Shown here in pieces: positions 1-9,900 of a stretch of DNA of 64,000 bases; position 1 is the stretch's first letter, and each line of letters opens with the position of its first letter. The notes under the pieces are model-generated. The model saw only the letters and a list, made by a program, of their open reading frames with translations, had not been told where the DNA came from and searched no databases. The stretch covers positions 1 to 64,000 of the forward strand of contig CACYYM010000004.1 in NCBI GenBank assembly GCA_902778625.1. Reading direction: 5' to 3'. The DNA is from an uncultured Bacteroidales bacterium. Lineage in GTDB: Bacteria; Bacteroidota; Bacteroidia; Bacteroidales; Bacteroidaceae. A program made the position numbers and the translations under genes.

Positions 1-306
1 ACCATTAGTGATGAAACAGGACGAGGAGTCCATCGCTTTCAGTTTGCCTGGAAGAAGGGACACAGCATGGATTTCAACTGGGAATTCCACACAGGAGAGA
101 TTTCCGGCACTGCATATTTCGATGCTCCAACCTTGCGTCTGACACAATTCAAGGGCGAAGCGTTTCTGCCCTCAGGCTACGAAACTCGCCTCCGCTACCA
201 GGTTGATTACTACGAAAAGAGCGGGACACCTATCCTGAAGCAAATAAAGATAGTGGGGACGAAGGATGACATGATTATGCAGGCAACTGTTAAACCTGCC
301 CTATAA
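1..306 (+). CDS. 3' end of an unrecognised gene
   Basis: The reading frame is open from the first base of the window to a TAA at 304-306, so this is the C-terminal 101 residues of a protein that starts outside the window. An internal ATG at 67 is in the same frame but is unlikely to be the true start because coding continues upstream. The fragment is rich in alternating polar and aromatic residues typical of beta-sheet proteins. I do not recognise a family. Its stop codon directly abuts the stop codon of the convergent GH32 gene, so the two genes meet tail to tail and overlap by a few bases. Confidence 0.6.
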   Translation, partial: TISDETGRGVHRFQFAWKKGHSMDFNWEFHTGEISGTAYFDAPTLRLTQFKGEAFLPSGYETRLRYQVDYYEKSGTPILKQIKIVGTKDDMIMQATVKPAL

Positions 307-1947
307 CCAGCAGCTCTCGATGGCATCAAGCTGAATGTCGGTGACGTTGATGTCCCCACCCCAGAACTCAAAGCCTTTGGTAACGGGTCTCTGGGGTGTA
401 CTTATTGTCCGCTTCCTGTCCATCGAGAAGCTATAAAGGCCGTCGTCGATGAAGACCTCAATCGAGGTGCGGTCGATGTAGATGTCCATCGTGAGCGAGA
501 GGCTCGTGGGGTCTTGGGGCGAATAAAACTGGCCGTTCAAGGTGTTGCGGTTGAGGTCGTAGTCAATCAGCGTTTGCCCATCGAACTTTAAGCCTGCGCT
601 TGTGGCATAGGTTAAGTTGAGTGTGGCACGAAGATGCAAGCCGTCTTGCTTCAGATAAGCATGCAAAGCCTTGTTTACGTCCTGTTCTTTCAGGGCACTC
701 TCGCTGTTATAAAGCGGACTCAAAAGCGTCTCAACCTCCTTGATAGGCTTGCTGACGAGGCGAACACCTTCTTTCGTAGTGCGTAAAGAAAGCTCTGTCG
801 GCAGCAACATCTGCCCACGGAAAGGCATCCCTCGATGGTCGATGTTGGCCCACCCTATCTGTATTCTTCGCCCTTCTGGCACGTTGTTGAAGGTCTGAGC
901 AGCATAGATGGCACCCGTTGAGAAACGGTGCTTGCCGCTTTCTGGCGTGAAGACTTTGCCGTCGAAACGCCCTATCATGTACGTATAGCTTGCCCCCAGC
1001 ATCACCCATCGCACGTCGTTCGGGTTCCCGTCAACTGCCAAGGGGAAGAGGTCGGGACATTCCCAGAAGCCGTTCACGTGGCTCTGATAGGTCCAGTCGC
1101 GAAGGTCGTCGGAAGTGTAGATACTGTGTCCGTTGCGCTCATTAAGGACAAGAACCCAATGTTGACCAGCCTCGTACCAGAACAGCCTTGGGTCTCTCGT
1201 GTCGTGTGTCTGCCACTTTTCGTGAGAATCTATAACCGGATTGCCTTCGTACTTGTGGAGCGTCATGCCGCCGTCAAGGCTGTAAGCGATGCATTGTGTT
1301 TCCTTGTCGCTTCTGTCGGCAGTATAGGCAAAGACGAGCGGCGGGTTCTTCTTTGTGCCGAAACCCGATGTGTTGTCCTTGTCGAAGACGGCCGAGCCGC
1401 TGAACATCGTGCCAAGCGAGTCAGGATGAAGCACCGGGGGTTGCTCCGTCCAATGCAAAAGGTCCGGACTCGTAGCGTGTCCCCATGTCATGTTCTCCCA
1501 TTCGCGTTCGAATGGATTGTGCTGATAATAGAGATGATACAGGCCGTCGTGCCAGATGCAGCCATTTGGATCGTTAATCCAACCGCGCCTTGTCGTAAAA
1601 TGAAACTGCGGACGATACTTTTCATGATACATCTTCTGAGCATCCCGAATGGTGTCCGCCTGATAAACCTGCGCGAGTGCTTCCTCAGATCCGTCAAAGG
1701 TGATGGTCAACGTCTTGCCCTTATAAGCCGTCAAATCCTTGAAGACCCAATAATCGGGCTCTGTCGAGAGTCGGGCCACAACACTCAGGTCGTCCACGCC
1801 CTTCGCTTGGAAAGTAAGCCTACAACGCTCCACCTCTTGCGAAATGGGCAGGTTCAGGTACTTATACTTCACCTTAAAACTCAGCTCTGCCGCTTGAGCA
1901 AAGCCGACAACAAGTGTCACGAGGACAAAAAGAATGCGTTTCATCAT
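301..1947 (-). CDS. GH32 glycoside hydrolase (fructan/sucrose hydrolase), secreted
   Basis: This 548-residue protein hydrolyses fructosyl linkages (levan, inulin or sucrose type) if it behaves like its family. The GH32 signature motifs are present in order: WINDPNG near residue 123 with the nucleophile Asp126, RDP at 251-253 (transition-state stabiliser), and WECPD with the acid/base Glu296. A five-bladed catalytic domain is followed by a C-terminal beta-sandwich ending in VFIDDG-type sequence. A signal peptide covers about residues 1-19. The frame extends upstream to 2127, but the start is placed at 1947 because the signal peptide begins there and the ATG overlaps the NhaC stop codon as ATGA, a sign of translational coupling. 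It is the last gene of the POT-NhaC-GH32 unit. Fructan specificity cannot be read from the sequence. Confidence 0.9.
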   Translation of the reverse strand: MMKRILFVLVTLVVGFAQAAELSFKVKYKYLNLPISQEVERCRLTFQAKGVDDLSVVARLSTEPDYWVFKDLTAYKGKTLTITFDGSEEALAQVYQADTIRDAQKMYHEKYRPQFHFTTRRGWINDPNGCIWHDGLYHLYYQHNPFEREWENMTWGHATSPDLLHWTEQPPVLHPDSLGTMFSGSAVFDKDNTSGFGTKKNPPLVFAYTADRSDKETQCIAYSLDGGMTLHKYEGNPVIDSHEKWQTHDTRDPRLFWYEAGQHWVLVLNERNGHSIYTSDDLRDWTYQSHVNGFWECPDLFPLAVDGNPNDVRWVMLGASYTYMIGRFDGKVFTPESGKHRFSTGAIYAAQTFNNVPEGRRIQIGWANIDHRGMPFRGQMLLPTELSLRTTKEGVRLVSKPIKEVETLLSPLYNSESALKEQDVNKALHAYLKQDGLHLRATLNLTYATSAGLKFDGQTLIDYDLNRNTLNGQFYSPQDPTSLSLTMDIYIDRTSIEVFIDDGLYSFSMDRKRTISTPQRPVTKGFEFWGGDINVTDIQLDAIESCWL

Positions 1948-3371
1948 CTTGTAAAGGATTTCTTGGGTATCAACGTCGCTGCCAATATGGTCATTATTGG
2001 ACTGAGATAACAGAAGAAGCAATACGGCGCGTAAGCCAACGTGGAGACTCCAAGGACATGACTCTGCGTCATGCCACAAGTGTTCCAAGGTATCAGGACG
2101 GACGTTACGGTTGCACTGTCTTCGCAAGTTCTGCTGAGCAAACGAGGCTCCAGACCATATCGTTTGTATGTCGGAGCGAACATCGTGGCAGAAAGTATAA
2201 TGCTGAGATATTGGTCAGCACTAACGACATTGAGGAACACACCTGTAAATGCTGTTGTGGCAACAAGGGAAACGACACCTCTGACAAGTCGTATCAATGC
2301 TTTCATAATGGCGTCGAGCATACCTGTTACCGTCATTGCAGCACCAAAGAGCATGGCACAAATAATCAGCCAGATAGTGTCCAGCATGCCAGCCATGCCT
2401 CTTGTTGCTACAAGGTCATTCAGTTCTGGCACTCCTGTATCGAGATCAGTCTGGCCATACACCACGATCAAAGCTCCACGCAAACGTTGCGAAAAGCCTT
2501 CAAGGTCAGCTCCGGCTATCTCATCAAGCAATTCTCCCTGTGTAAAGACTGCAGCCATAGTGCCCATCAAAGTGGCCAGAAAGAGCACAACCATCGAAGG
2601 CAAACGCATTGCGATGAGCAAGCCTGTGAGGAGCGGAACAATCAGCAACCACGGTGAGATGAAGAACGTTTGCTGCAAGGTTTCTTCCACCATCCTGACA
2701 TGTTCAGAGGAGGCTGGAGCATGACAAAGACCTACAAGCGTAAAGATGAGCAAGGCAATGAGGAAGGTAGGCACGGTGGTATAAAGCATGTAACGGATGT
2801 GGGTAAAGAGAGGCGTTCCCACTGTGCTGCTTGCAAGGACAGTTGTATCGGAGAGAGGCGATATCTTGTCTCCGAAGTAAGCTCCTGAGATGATGGCACC
2901 TGCCACCCAACCTTCATTAAAGCCCAATGCTTGGCCTATGCCCATAAGTGCAATGCCGATGGTTGCGATGGTTGTCCACGAAGAGCCTGTTATCACGCTT
3001 ACCAAAGCGCAGATAATGCATGCAGAGACAAGGAACCATTGGGGCGACATGACTTCCATACCATAATATATTAAGGTAGGCACAATACCGCCAACCATCC
3101 ATGAACCGCCTAAAGCTCCAATGAGCAACAGAATGATGATGCCACCGCTTACGCCTCCTATCTTGTCGGCAAGAGCCTTTTCAAAGTCTACCCAAGTAGT
3201 AACTTTCCTCGACAGACCGATGCTCAAGCAAACAGCAGTCGCTACAATAAGCGAAATTTGCGAAGCTCCAGCAAGCGTCTCATCGCCAAAGACAGATACA
3301 ACAACTGAAATGAGTGCCACCAGCATTACCAATGGCACACACGATAACCAAAGAGGAGGAAGGCGTTTCAC
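1944..3371 (-). CDS. NhaC-family Na+/H+ antiporter
   Basis: This 475-residue inner-membrane protein has about eleven to twelve hydrophobic segments and the family-typical stretches GSSWTTIATIG and SGAYFGDKISPLSDTT. Members exchange Na+ for H+, and some carry dicarboxylates or amino acids with Na+. The start codon is GTG (3369-3371); no in-frame ATG lies near the N-terminus, and the first transmembrane helix begins within ten residues of it. It lies 43 bp downstream of the broken POT transporter, and its stop overlaps the GH32 start, so the three genes look cotranscribed. Substrate is not determinable here. Confidence 0.87.
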   Translation of the reverse strand: MKRLPPLWLSCVPLVMLVALISVVVSVFGDETLAGASQISLIVATAVCLSIGLSRKVTTWVDFEKALADKIGGVSGGIIILLLIGALGGSWMVGGIVPTLIYYGMEVMSPQWFLVSACIICALVSVITGSSWTTIATIGIALMGIGQALGFNEGWVAGAIISGAYFGDKISPLSDTTVLASSTVGTPLFTHIRYMLYTTVPTFLIALLIFTLVGLCHAPASSEHVRMVEETLQQTFFISPWLLIVPLLTGLLIAMRLPSMVVLFLATLMGTMAAVFTQGELLDEIAGADLEGFSQRLRGALIVVYGQTDLDTGVPELNDLVATRGMAGMLDTIWLIICAMLFGAAMTVTGMLDAIMKALIRLVRGVVSLVATTAFTGVFLNVVSADQYLSIILSATMFAPTYKRYGLEPRLLSRTCEDSATVTSVLIPWNTCGMTQSHVLGVSTLAYAPYCFFCYLSPIMTILAATLIPKKSFTR

Positions 3372-3411
3372 CTTAACTCTTTTACCTTTTCACCTTTTTA
3401 CCTTTTCAACC
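3372..3411. repeat. Iterated TTTTACC/TTTTCACC tract
   Basis: The gap between the POT and NhaC genes is made almost entirely of 7-8 bp units of the type TTTTACC and TTTTCACC. On the minus strand these read as AAGGTAAAA and AAGGTGAAA, so the tract also supplies purine-rich sequence ahead of the NhaC GTG start. It resembles the other short-period tracts found at gene junctions in this window. Confidence 0.6.
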
Positions 3412-3414
3412 CTA

Positions 3415-4933
3415 CTATGCCACCTTGTTCAGCTTCTTGATAATCGAGAAGATGAAGATAGCGGCAAGCAGGCAGATTGCCATCAGCGTGCCCCAAACGA
3501 TGGTGAGGTCCATGCCCCACATGTGTCCAGGAATGCTGACAAGCTTGTTACCGATAGCCGTTGCGACGAACCATCCGCCCATCATCATGCCTTTGTACTT
3601 GACAGGAGAAACTTTAGTCACGAACGAGATACCTATTGGGCTCAACAGCAACTCGGCAAAGGTGAGGATGAGGTAGGTCCTAACCAGCAGCGAGGGGCCC
3701 ATATCTGCCAAATGAGGATGGTTCACGGGATCTGCAGCAGGAAGTCCTACTGAATCCAACGTAAGCCACAGATAAGCGCAGGCTGCAACAAGCATACCCA
3801 AGCCAATCTTGACGGGAGCCTTTGGTTCCTTGCCCTTGCTTGCCAGCCTGGAAGATAGGTGCAGAGACTGCCGTCTCGACACCTGGAGCAGGCACCATAT
3901 TATAGAGGAAGAACGCGCCTGCAACAATCATAATAGCGGCAAGGATGCGAGGCAAACCCTTCGACTGGAAGATGCCAAACAAGCCATATACGATGAAGAT
4001 GAGGGCCAAAAGGTTGCGCACATCGAACATCATGCTCTCGATGCCTGTAGAGGTTTGAGCGGTATATTCATCTGCGAACCAAGTCAAAGTCAAGCCGTTC
4101 TGATGGAATGCCATCCAGAAGAAGATAACCACAGCAAAGACGAGACAGAGGCAAACGATGCGCTCCTTCGTGTCGTTCTCGGCAGAAACTTCTGCTTTCT
4201 GTGTCTCTTCCTTGACAGCAGCCTTCTTCGTTGTGCCAATCACGTGAGCAAAGGTACGTTTGCCCAGATAGTAGATAAGGATAGAGGCAATCACGCTCAC
4301 GCAGGCCACGGCAAAGGCAAAGTGATAGGAATCGGCCTTGCTGTAACCGAGCGACGACTGTGCCCAGTTCATAATAGCAATGGCTGCCGTGGGTGCAAAC
4401 AGAGCGCCGATGTTGATGGCCATATAGAAGAGGGAGAAGCCAGAGTCGCGCTTGTCGGCAAACTCAGGATCGTTATAGAGGTCGCCCACCATGACTTGCA
4501 GGTTGCCCTTGAAGAGACCTGTTCCAAGAGAGACAAGCAAGAGGCCTGCACCCATTGCGATAATGGCTGGAGTTGCTTTGCCCAAAGGTACAGACAGGAT
4601 GAGGTAACCGACGAACATTACCATAATGCCCAGCACGACCATCTTGCTATAGCCGTACTTGTCGGCAAGCATGCCACCAAACAAGGGCAGCAGATATACG
4701 ACGAACAGGAAGTTAGAGAACGTCTCGCTGGCCCAACCAGAGTCGAAACCAAAGTTGTCGTGAAGGAAAAGGACAAAGACGGCCAGCATGGTGTAGTAAC
4801 CAAAGCGCTCGCCCGTATTGGCAAGAGCCAGCGTCCAAAGACCTTTAGGCTGCCCCTTGTAAGACAAGAGAAGGAAGCAGAACCAGATTGCAAACAAGCC
4901 CACAATAATGGGAGTAGATAACATTTCGAACAT
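3415..4933 (-). pseudogene. POT (PTR2) family peptide:H+ symporter, broken by internal frameshift/deletion
   Basis: The N-terminal part is read from 4933 down to about 3850 (residues 1-370 of a typical POT transporter, with the motif NTGERFGYYTML in the first helix and GLFKGNLQVMVGDLY further on). The C-terminal part continues in another frame from about 3849 to the stop at 3415 and ends in a normal pair of helices. At the junction the first frame reads APIFQ and then leaves homologous sequence, while the second frame picks up at LASKGKEPKAPVKIG. From memory of relatives, about twenty residues containing a membrane helix normally sit between these two segments, so this looks like a short deletion that also shifted frame rather than a single-base slip. 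No slippery heptamer was seen. Intact members import di- and tripeptides with protons. Assembly error is possible. Confidence 0.75.
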
Positions 4934-4980
4934 AGTTTATTTGATTTAAGTTAATAATTTGCCGACAAAGTTATAAAAAA

Positions 4981-5010
4981 ATGTTCAATGTTCAATATTC
5001 AATGTTCAAT
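4981..5010. repeat. 7-bp-period tract (ATGTTCA)4
   Basis: Four successive heptamers (ATGTTCA, ATGTTCA, ATATTCA, ATGTTCA) lie just upstream of the SulP promoter. The period is exactly seven. Similar heptamer tracts occur at several other gene junctions in the window. Confidence 0.75.
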
Positions 5011-5016
5011 TTGTTG

Positions 5017-5024
5017 TACTTTTG
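5017..5024 (+). promoter_or_regulatory. Bacteroidetes-type -7 element of the SulP gene
   Basis: TACTTTTG fits the TAnnTTTG consensus and ends 19 bp before the chosen ATG at 5044. A clear TTTG -33 box at the usual distance is not seen; the heptamer tract occupies that place. Confidence 0.5.
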
Positions 5025-5043
5025 CACCACAAAAAGAAGAAAT

Positions 5044-6777
5044 ATGAAAGGATTGACACCAAGAATTATTGACTGCATGAAGGGTTATAGCCGCGAAACC
5101 TTCATGAAAGACTTGATGGCTGGGATTATCGTGGGCATCGTCGCTTTGCCCCTTGCCATCGCTTTCGGCATAGCCAGCGGCGTAACACCCGAGAAGGGTA
5201 TCATCACAGCCATTGTGGCAGGTTTCCTCATATCGCTGCTCGGCGGCACAAAAGTTCAGATTGGCGGCCCGACGGGTGCCTTTATTGTCATCATCTATGG
5301 CATCGTCAACAACCCTGAATACGGTCTGCAAGGCTTGCTGATTGCCACCATTCTGGCAGGCATCATTCTCATCGCGCTTGGTGCTTTCAGGCTGGGCGTG
5401 GTCATCAAGTTCATCCCCTACCCCATCATCATAGGCTTCACGGCAGGTATCGCGCTGACCATCTTCACGACGCAAATCAGCGACATCCTCGGCTTGACGC
5501 AAACCGCGATTAGCACGACGGGCGAGGCCATCCGCATTCCCTTGAAGACGCCTGGCGACTTCGTGGGCAAATGGATTAGCTATGCCGAGAACATCGGAAC
5601 GTTCAACCTCTGGAACTTCATCGTTGCCATCGGTTCTTTGCTGGTCATCATCTTCTCGCCCAAAGCCTTGAAGAAGGTGCCTGGCTTGGGCAAGATACCT
5701 GGTTCGCTTTGGGGCATCCTGATTGGAACCATTGCTGTTCTCATCATGAAACAATACGGCATCGAGGGCATCGACACCATCGGCGACCGCTTCCACATAC
5801 AGGCGCAACTGCCGAAGATGGTGGTGCCGAGCATCACCTTCGAGCTCTTCCAGCAACTCATGCCGGTTGCCTTCACGATTGCCATCCTTGGAGCCATCGA
5901 GAGCCTGCTCTCTGCCACGGTTGCCGACGGCGTCATCAGCGACAAGCATGACTCGAACATGGAGCTCATTGCCCAAGGTGTGGCAAACATGGTGACGCCG
6001 CTCTTCGGAGGCATTCCTGCCACGGGAGCCATCGCACGTACCATGACGAACATCAACAACGGCGGCAAGACCCCTGTTGCAGGCATCATCCACGCCGTCG
6101 TGCTGCTCGCCATCCTGCTTCTTTTGATGCCTTATGCCGAGTATATTCCGATGGCTTCGCTGGCTGCAGTTCTGGTCATCGTGGCTTACAATATGAGTGG
6201 CTGGCGAACGATTCGAGGCCTGCTGAAGAACCCGAAAAGCGACGTTATCGTGCTTTGCGTGACCTTCTTCTTGACGGTCGTCTTCGACCTCACCATCGCA
6301 ATTGAGGTCGGCCTCATCCTTGCCTGTGCTCTCTTCATGAAGCGCATCATGGAGACCACCGAAATCTCTGTCATCAAGGATGAAATAGACCTTGGCGACG
6401 CCTCGGATATGGCAGTCAACGAGGAACACCTCATCATTCCGAAAGGCTGCGCTGTCTATGAAATCAACGGCCCATACTTCTTCGGCATCGCCAACAAGTT
6501 CGACGACCTGATGGCAAACATCGGGCATGAGAAGCCGAAGGTCCGCATCATCCGAATGAGGAAGGTGCCCTTCATCGACTCAACAGGCATCCACAACCTG
6601 CAGAACCTTATCGAGATGAACCACGAGGAGGGCATCCACGTCATTCTCTCAGGCGTTAACCCGAAAGTGCATAGCCAGCTGCAGAAAGCATGCTTTTACG
6701 ACCTCATGGAAAGCGACCACATCTGTCCCCACATCGACGTCGCCCTCCAAAAAGCCCGAGAGTTCTTAGAGAAATAG
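5044..6777 (+). CDS. SulP family anion transporter with STAS domain
   Basis: This 577-residue protein has about twelve membrane segments (roughly residues 15-420), including GGPTGAFIVIIYGIV and the family segment GGIPATGAIARTMTN, followed by a cytoplasmic STAS domain at about 440-570 with the core RMRKVPFIDSTGIHNL. Family members carry sulfate, bicarbonate or other small anions with H+ or Na+. The frame extends up to 4981, but those extra residues are encoded by the heptamer tract and promoter, so the ATG at 5044 is preferred. It is a single-gene unit, convergent with the PL11 gene. Substrate is not determinable here. Confidence 0.9.
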   Translation: MKGLTPRIIDCMKGYSRETFMKDLMAGIIVGIVALPLAIAFGIASGVTPEKGIITAIVAGFLISLLGGTKVQIGGPTGAFIVIIYGIVNNPEYGLQGLLIATILAGIILIALGAFRLGVVIKFIPYPIIIGFTAGIALTIFTTQISDILGLTQTAISTTGEAIRIPLKTPGDFVGKWISYAENIGTFNLWNFIVAIGSLLVIIFSPKALKKVPGLGKIPGSLWGILIGTIAVLIMKQYGIEGIDTIGDRFHIQAQLPKMVVPSITFELFQQLMPVAFTIAILGAIESLLSATVADGVISDKHDSNMELIAQGVANMVTPLFGGIPATGAIARTMTNINNGGKTPVAGIIHAVVLLAILLLLMPYAEYIPMASLAAVLVIVAYNMSGWRTIRGLLKNPKSDVIVLCVTFFLTVVFDLTIAIEVGLILACALFMKRIMETTEISVIKDEIDLGDASDMAVNEEHLIIPKGCAVYEINGPYFFGIANKFDDLMANIGHEKPKVRIIRMRKVPFIDSTGIHNLQNLIEMNHEEGIHVILSGVNPKVHSQLQKACFYDLMESDHICPHIDVALQKAREFLEK

Positions 6778-6801
6778 AGCTCATTACAAGATTTCAATTA
6801 C

Positions 6802-6889
6802 AACGACGCATGGATAGTTTGCCAACGACACGTTAGTAAATTGCAAACAACACGTATATAGCTTTCCTGCAAAGCGTGGAGCACTATTT
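6802..6889. repeat. 22-bp-period palindrome array 1 (4 units)
   Basis: Four units start at 6802, 6824, 6846 and 6868, each with an 18-bp imperfect palindrome (for example AACGACACGTTAGTAAAT) and a 4-bp spacer (TGCC, TGCA, TTCC). The core GCATG/CACGT/GCGTG keeps the same register in every unit. The array begins 24 bp after the SulP stop and lies between two convergent gene ends. Confidence 0.7.
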
Positions 6890-6939
6890 GGAGAGAAAGG
6901 CTATGTAGGCGTATGCAAAATATGAAAGTTCTTACCCAA

Positions 6940-9900
6940 CTACTTGCGGCGGCTGCCTACAACTATCTTCTTTCCTTTGTACAAATAGATTCCTCTCTGC
7001 AGATGGTCTGTGAATTCATCGGCCACGCGGCAGCCATTGAGGTCAAAAACGGGAGCTGGCGAGTCTTCATCCGATGACCGGACAAGCTGGATACCTGTTG
7101 GATCAAACAATACGCGAAGGATGCCGTTTGCCAAGTCGCTGCTGTCCCAGCAAAGGCCTCTCTCCGGGTCAATAACCTCATTGACTAGCACAGGCGTTCC
7201 TTTTACGGTAGTGACGTTCTTCCACACGACGATGCTGTCGCCTGCTGAAAGCGTATGGGACTCAGGAACAAAGATTTCGATGTTGCCATTCATGGTGAGC
7301 GTGCCTATGTTCTGCAGGCAGGTACAGCCGGTAGTGCTTTCCGCGGCAGGGCCATTTGCTCCGAGCTGCAGGATGGAGCCTGTGGAGAAGGTGACATTGT
7401 TGCCTCCGAAGTCCATGCGGCCAGAGGTGTCGGTGCCTGTGCCTACACGCAGAGTCCCACCATTATTGATGGAAACAGATGAATTGGTGAGGGGTGCGGC
7501 GGCAGAGGTGAAGCCTGATAGGACGGCACCCTTCTGTACCGTGAGCTTGCCCGTGCCAAGCTGTGCGCCCGACTTCAGACAAAGTTCGCCGGCTTTGACG
7601 GTGGTGGTGCCGCTATGATGGCTCTTGCCTCCAACGGTCATCTTGCAAGTCCCTACCTTATTGAAGATGCACTTGTTCGACCCGCCTGCGTCGGTAAACT
7701 GGCCGTCGAAGGTGAAGTCTCCTCCCTCTTCCCAGCTGTTGCCCACCTCCCAAGTGTTATTGCCTTTGGGGCTATTCTGGCTTCGGAAATCATGCACAGG
7801 CTCGTTGAGCATCCCCTTGCCCACGAGTTTGCCTATGGCGAACGTCTTGGCTACGTTGCTTACCGTGCAGCCATCGGCGATATTGAGAGTGGCATTGGGC
7901 ATGCCGCCTCCCATGTCGAGTGGCAGCCAATTGTTCTTGGTGGTATGTTTGATAGTTCCTTCAAATGCAGACCAGTCGCCGGTGATGCGCACACGGCTCT
8001 TGTCGTTACGCGGCACGATGGTCAGGGTGCCTTTGCCCGTCAGCTTGTTGGCATACGCGGTATAAAACTCCCAAGTGAGTTGCCATGTTGCCGACCTCCC
8101 TTTAGGCACACGGATGGCATGGGACGTGGCCTGCACGTCGTCCCAGAGCGCGCCTGACTGTATCTCGATGGCACGAACGGCTGTGTTGTTCTGTATGGCT
8201 ACGTCGCCACCGGTCATAATGAGGCTGTCGAGCGAACCTGCCTTCATCAGATACAGACATCCGTTGCCTTTCTTCGTCAGCTTGGTGCCTGAGAGGGCCG
8301 CATTCATCTTGAAATCGGCTACAGCATTGAGCACGCCGCCCTCGTCGCCCACCATCTTCATGGGCGACCCCATCTCTACCGCCTTTTGCGTCTGCAGTGT
8401 GGCGCCGCCCTCCATGGTAAACAGGTCGGCATTGTCTGTCAGGCCGCCGAGGTTGCCTGTCGTGGAATACTGGTTGGACAAGGTGTTGACCCGCACGGTA
8501 CCGCCGCAGAGATGGTTTCCGCCGGTGTAAGCATTCTCGACGTTCATCGTCACACCTCCTGTGTTCTGCTTTGTAAAGACCGCGTTGCCGCCGATACTGC
8601 CGGAACCTTTGAAGGTGTAGGTGGCGGTATTGTCGACGGTGACAGAGGCGGGGTACACGTTGTCGTTGATGCTTACCGTCTTGGACTGTGCCTCGTCGTT
8701 GAACACCACATGGTCGCCTGCCACAAAGGGCGTGCTCTCGCCGTTGAGGACGAAGTTGTCGGTTTCTGCCTCGTCCCAAGCGCTGCCGTTGGCGCCCGTC
8801 CATGTCACCGTGGCAGCATCACGCAGTCCTACAATCTCGAGGACAAGTTGCCCGTCCTCAACATAGAGCCGTTTCTTCACCGTCTCCAGTCCCTCGACAA
8901 TGATGTCATCGACAGAGCCGTGAAGAGCTTCCAGCTCCGCTATCACATATTTGCCGGCAGGCATGGACGTCTGCCCCTCTGCGGGATGCCCCTTCAGCTC
9001 GATAACCGGCATCAAGTACGCGGGGCCGCCTTTCGTCCAAGCCGTGCCAATCTTGTGTTCTATGAGGAGGGCACGGGTGCGGATGGTGTCGCTGTGCAAG
9101 CCTTCGCCAAAGAGGTCGAGGACAAGACGCGAGCCGAAGCCAAGCGAGACAGAATCTGCCGTGACCGTGCCTGAACAGTCTGCACCACCGGGCACGATGG
9201 ACGAGCCATAGATGGCAGCTATCGAGCAGAACTGGCCGCCATTGCTCTCTAAGCGTGTGAAGCGGTTCAGCCAAAGCGGACTGGCCGTCAAGCGTCCGTC
9301 GAAACACAATGTGCCGCCCCAAATATTCGTCTCGCCTGTGTGGGTGAAGTCAGCTTTCGGCAGGACAAGCGTGCCGTCGCCCTGCTTCACCAGGCGACCA
9401 TTGCCGCTGATGCCGCTACCCGTCACATTACATATATAATAGGTATAGTTTATCGCAGTATTCTGTGAGGCACATTCGCTGGGAGCCGTTCCCTGCACCC
9501 ACGAAGGCACATTGAAGGTGAGCACGGCTGGCTGCGGGTTGTCGGCTATGCTCACGTTCATGTCGGCATAACCGGAGACCAGCACGTGCTGGCCGTCCTG
9601 ACTGGCATCGATGGCAGAGTTGTCGGCAATGGAGACGCGTCCTGAAGTGGTGAGAGGGGGCGGAGCAATGGTGATGCCCTCCAGTTCGCCAAGGAAATAG
9701 CTGGGACGAGGCGGCTGGTTGTATCCGCACATTTGCCATACCATTGCATTGCGGTACTGATGGTCGTGCCAAAGGGTATAGTTGCGCCATTTCGTTGCAG
9801 TAGGCGTAGAGTAAATGCGGATGTTGCCGTTTGCGGTACGCATGATGATTTCCTCGCGCCAATCGCCAAAGATGTCGCCTTGGAAGCAAGGCGTTCCCTT

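Noticed and set aside
2071..2724. Plus-strand open frame opposite NhaC
   Set aside because: Antisense shadow of the membrane protein gene with no start signals or family resemblance.
3415..4933. Programmed ribosomal frameshift in the POT gene
   Set aside because: No slippery heptamer or downstream structure is evident, and protein sequence appears to be missing at the junction, which a frameshift alone would not explain.
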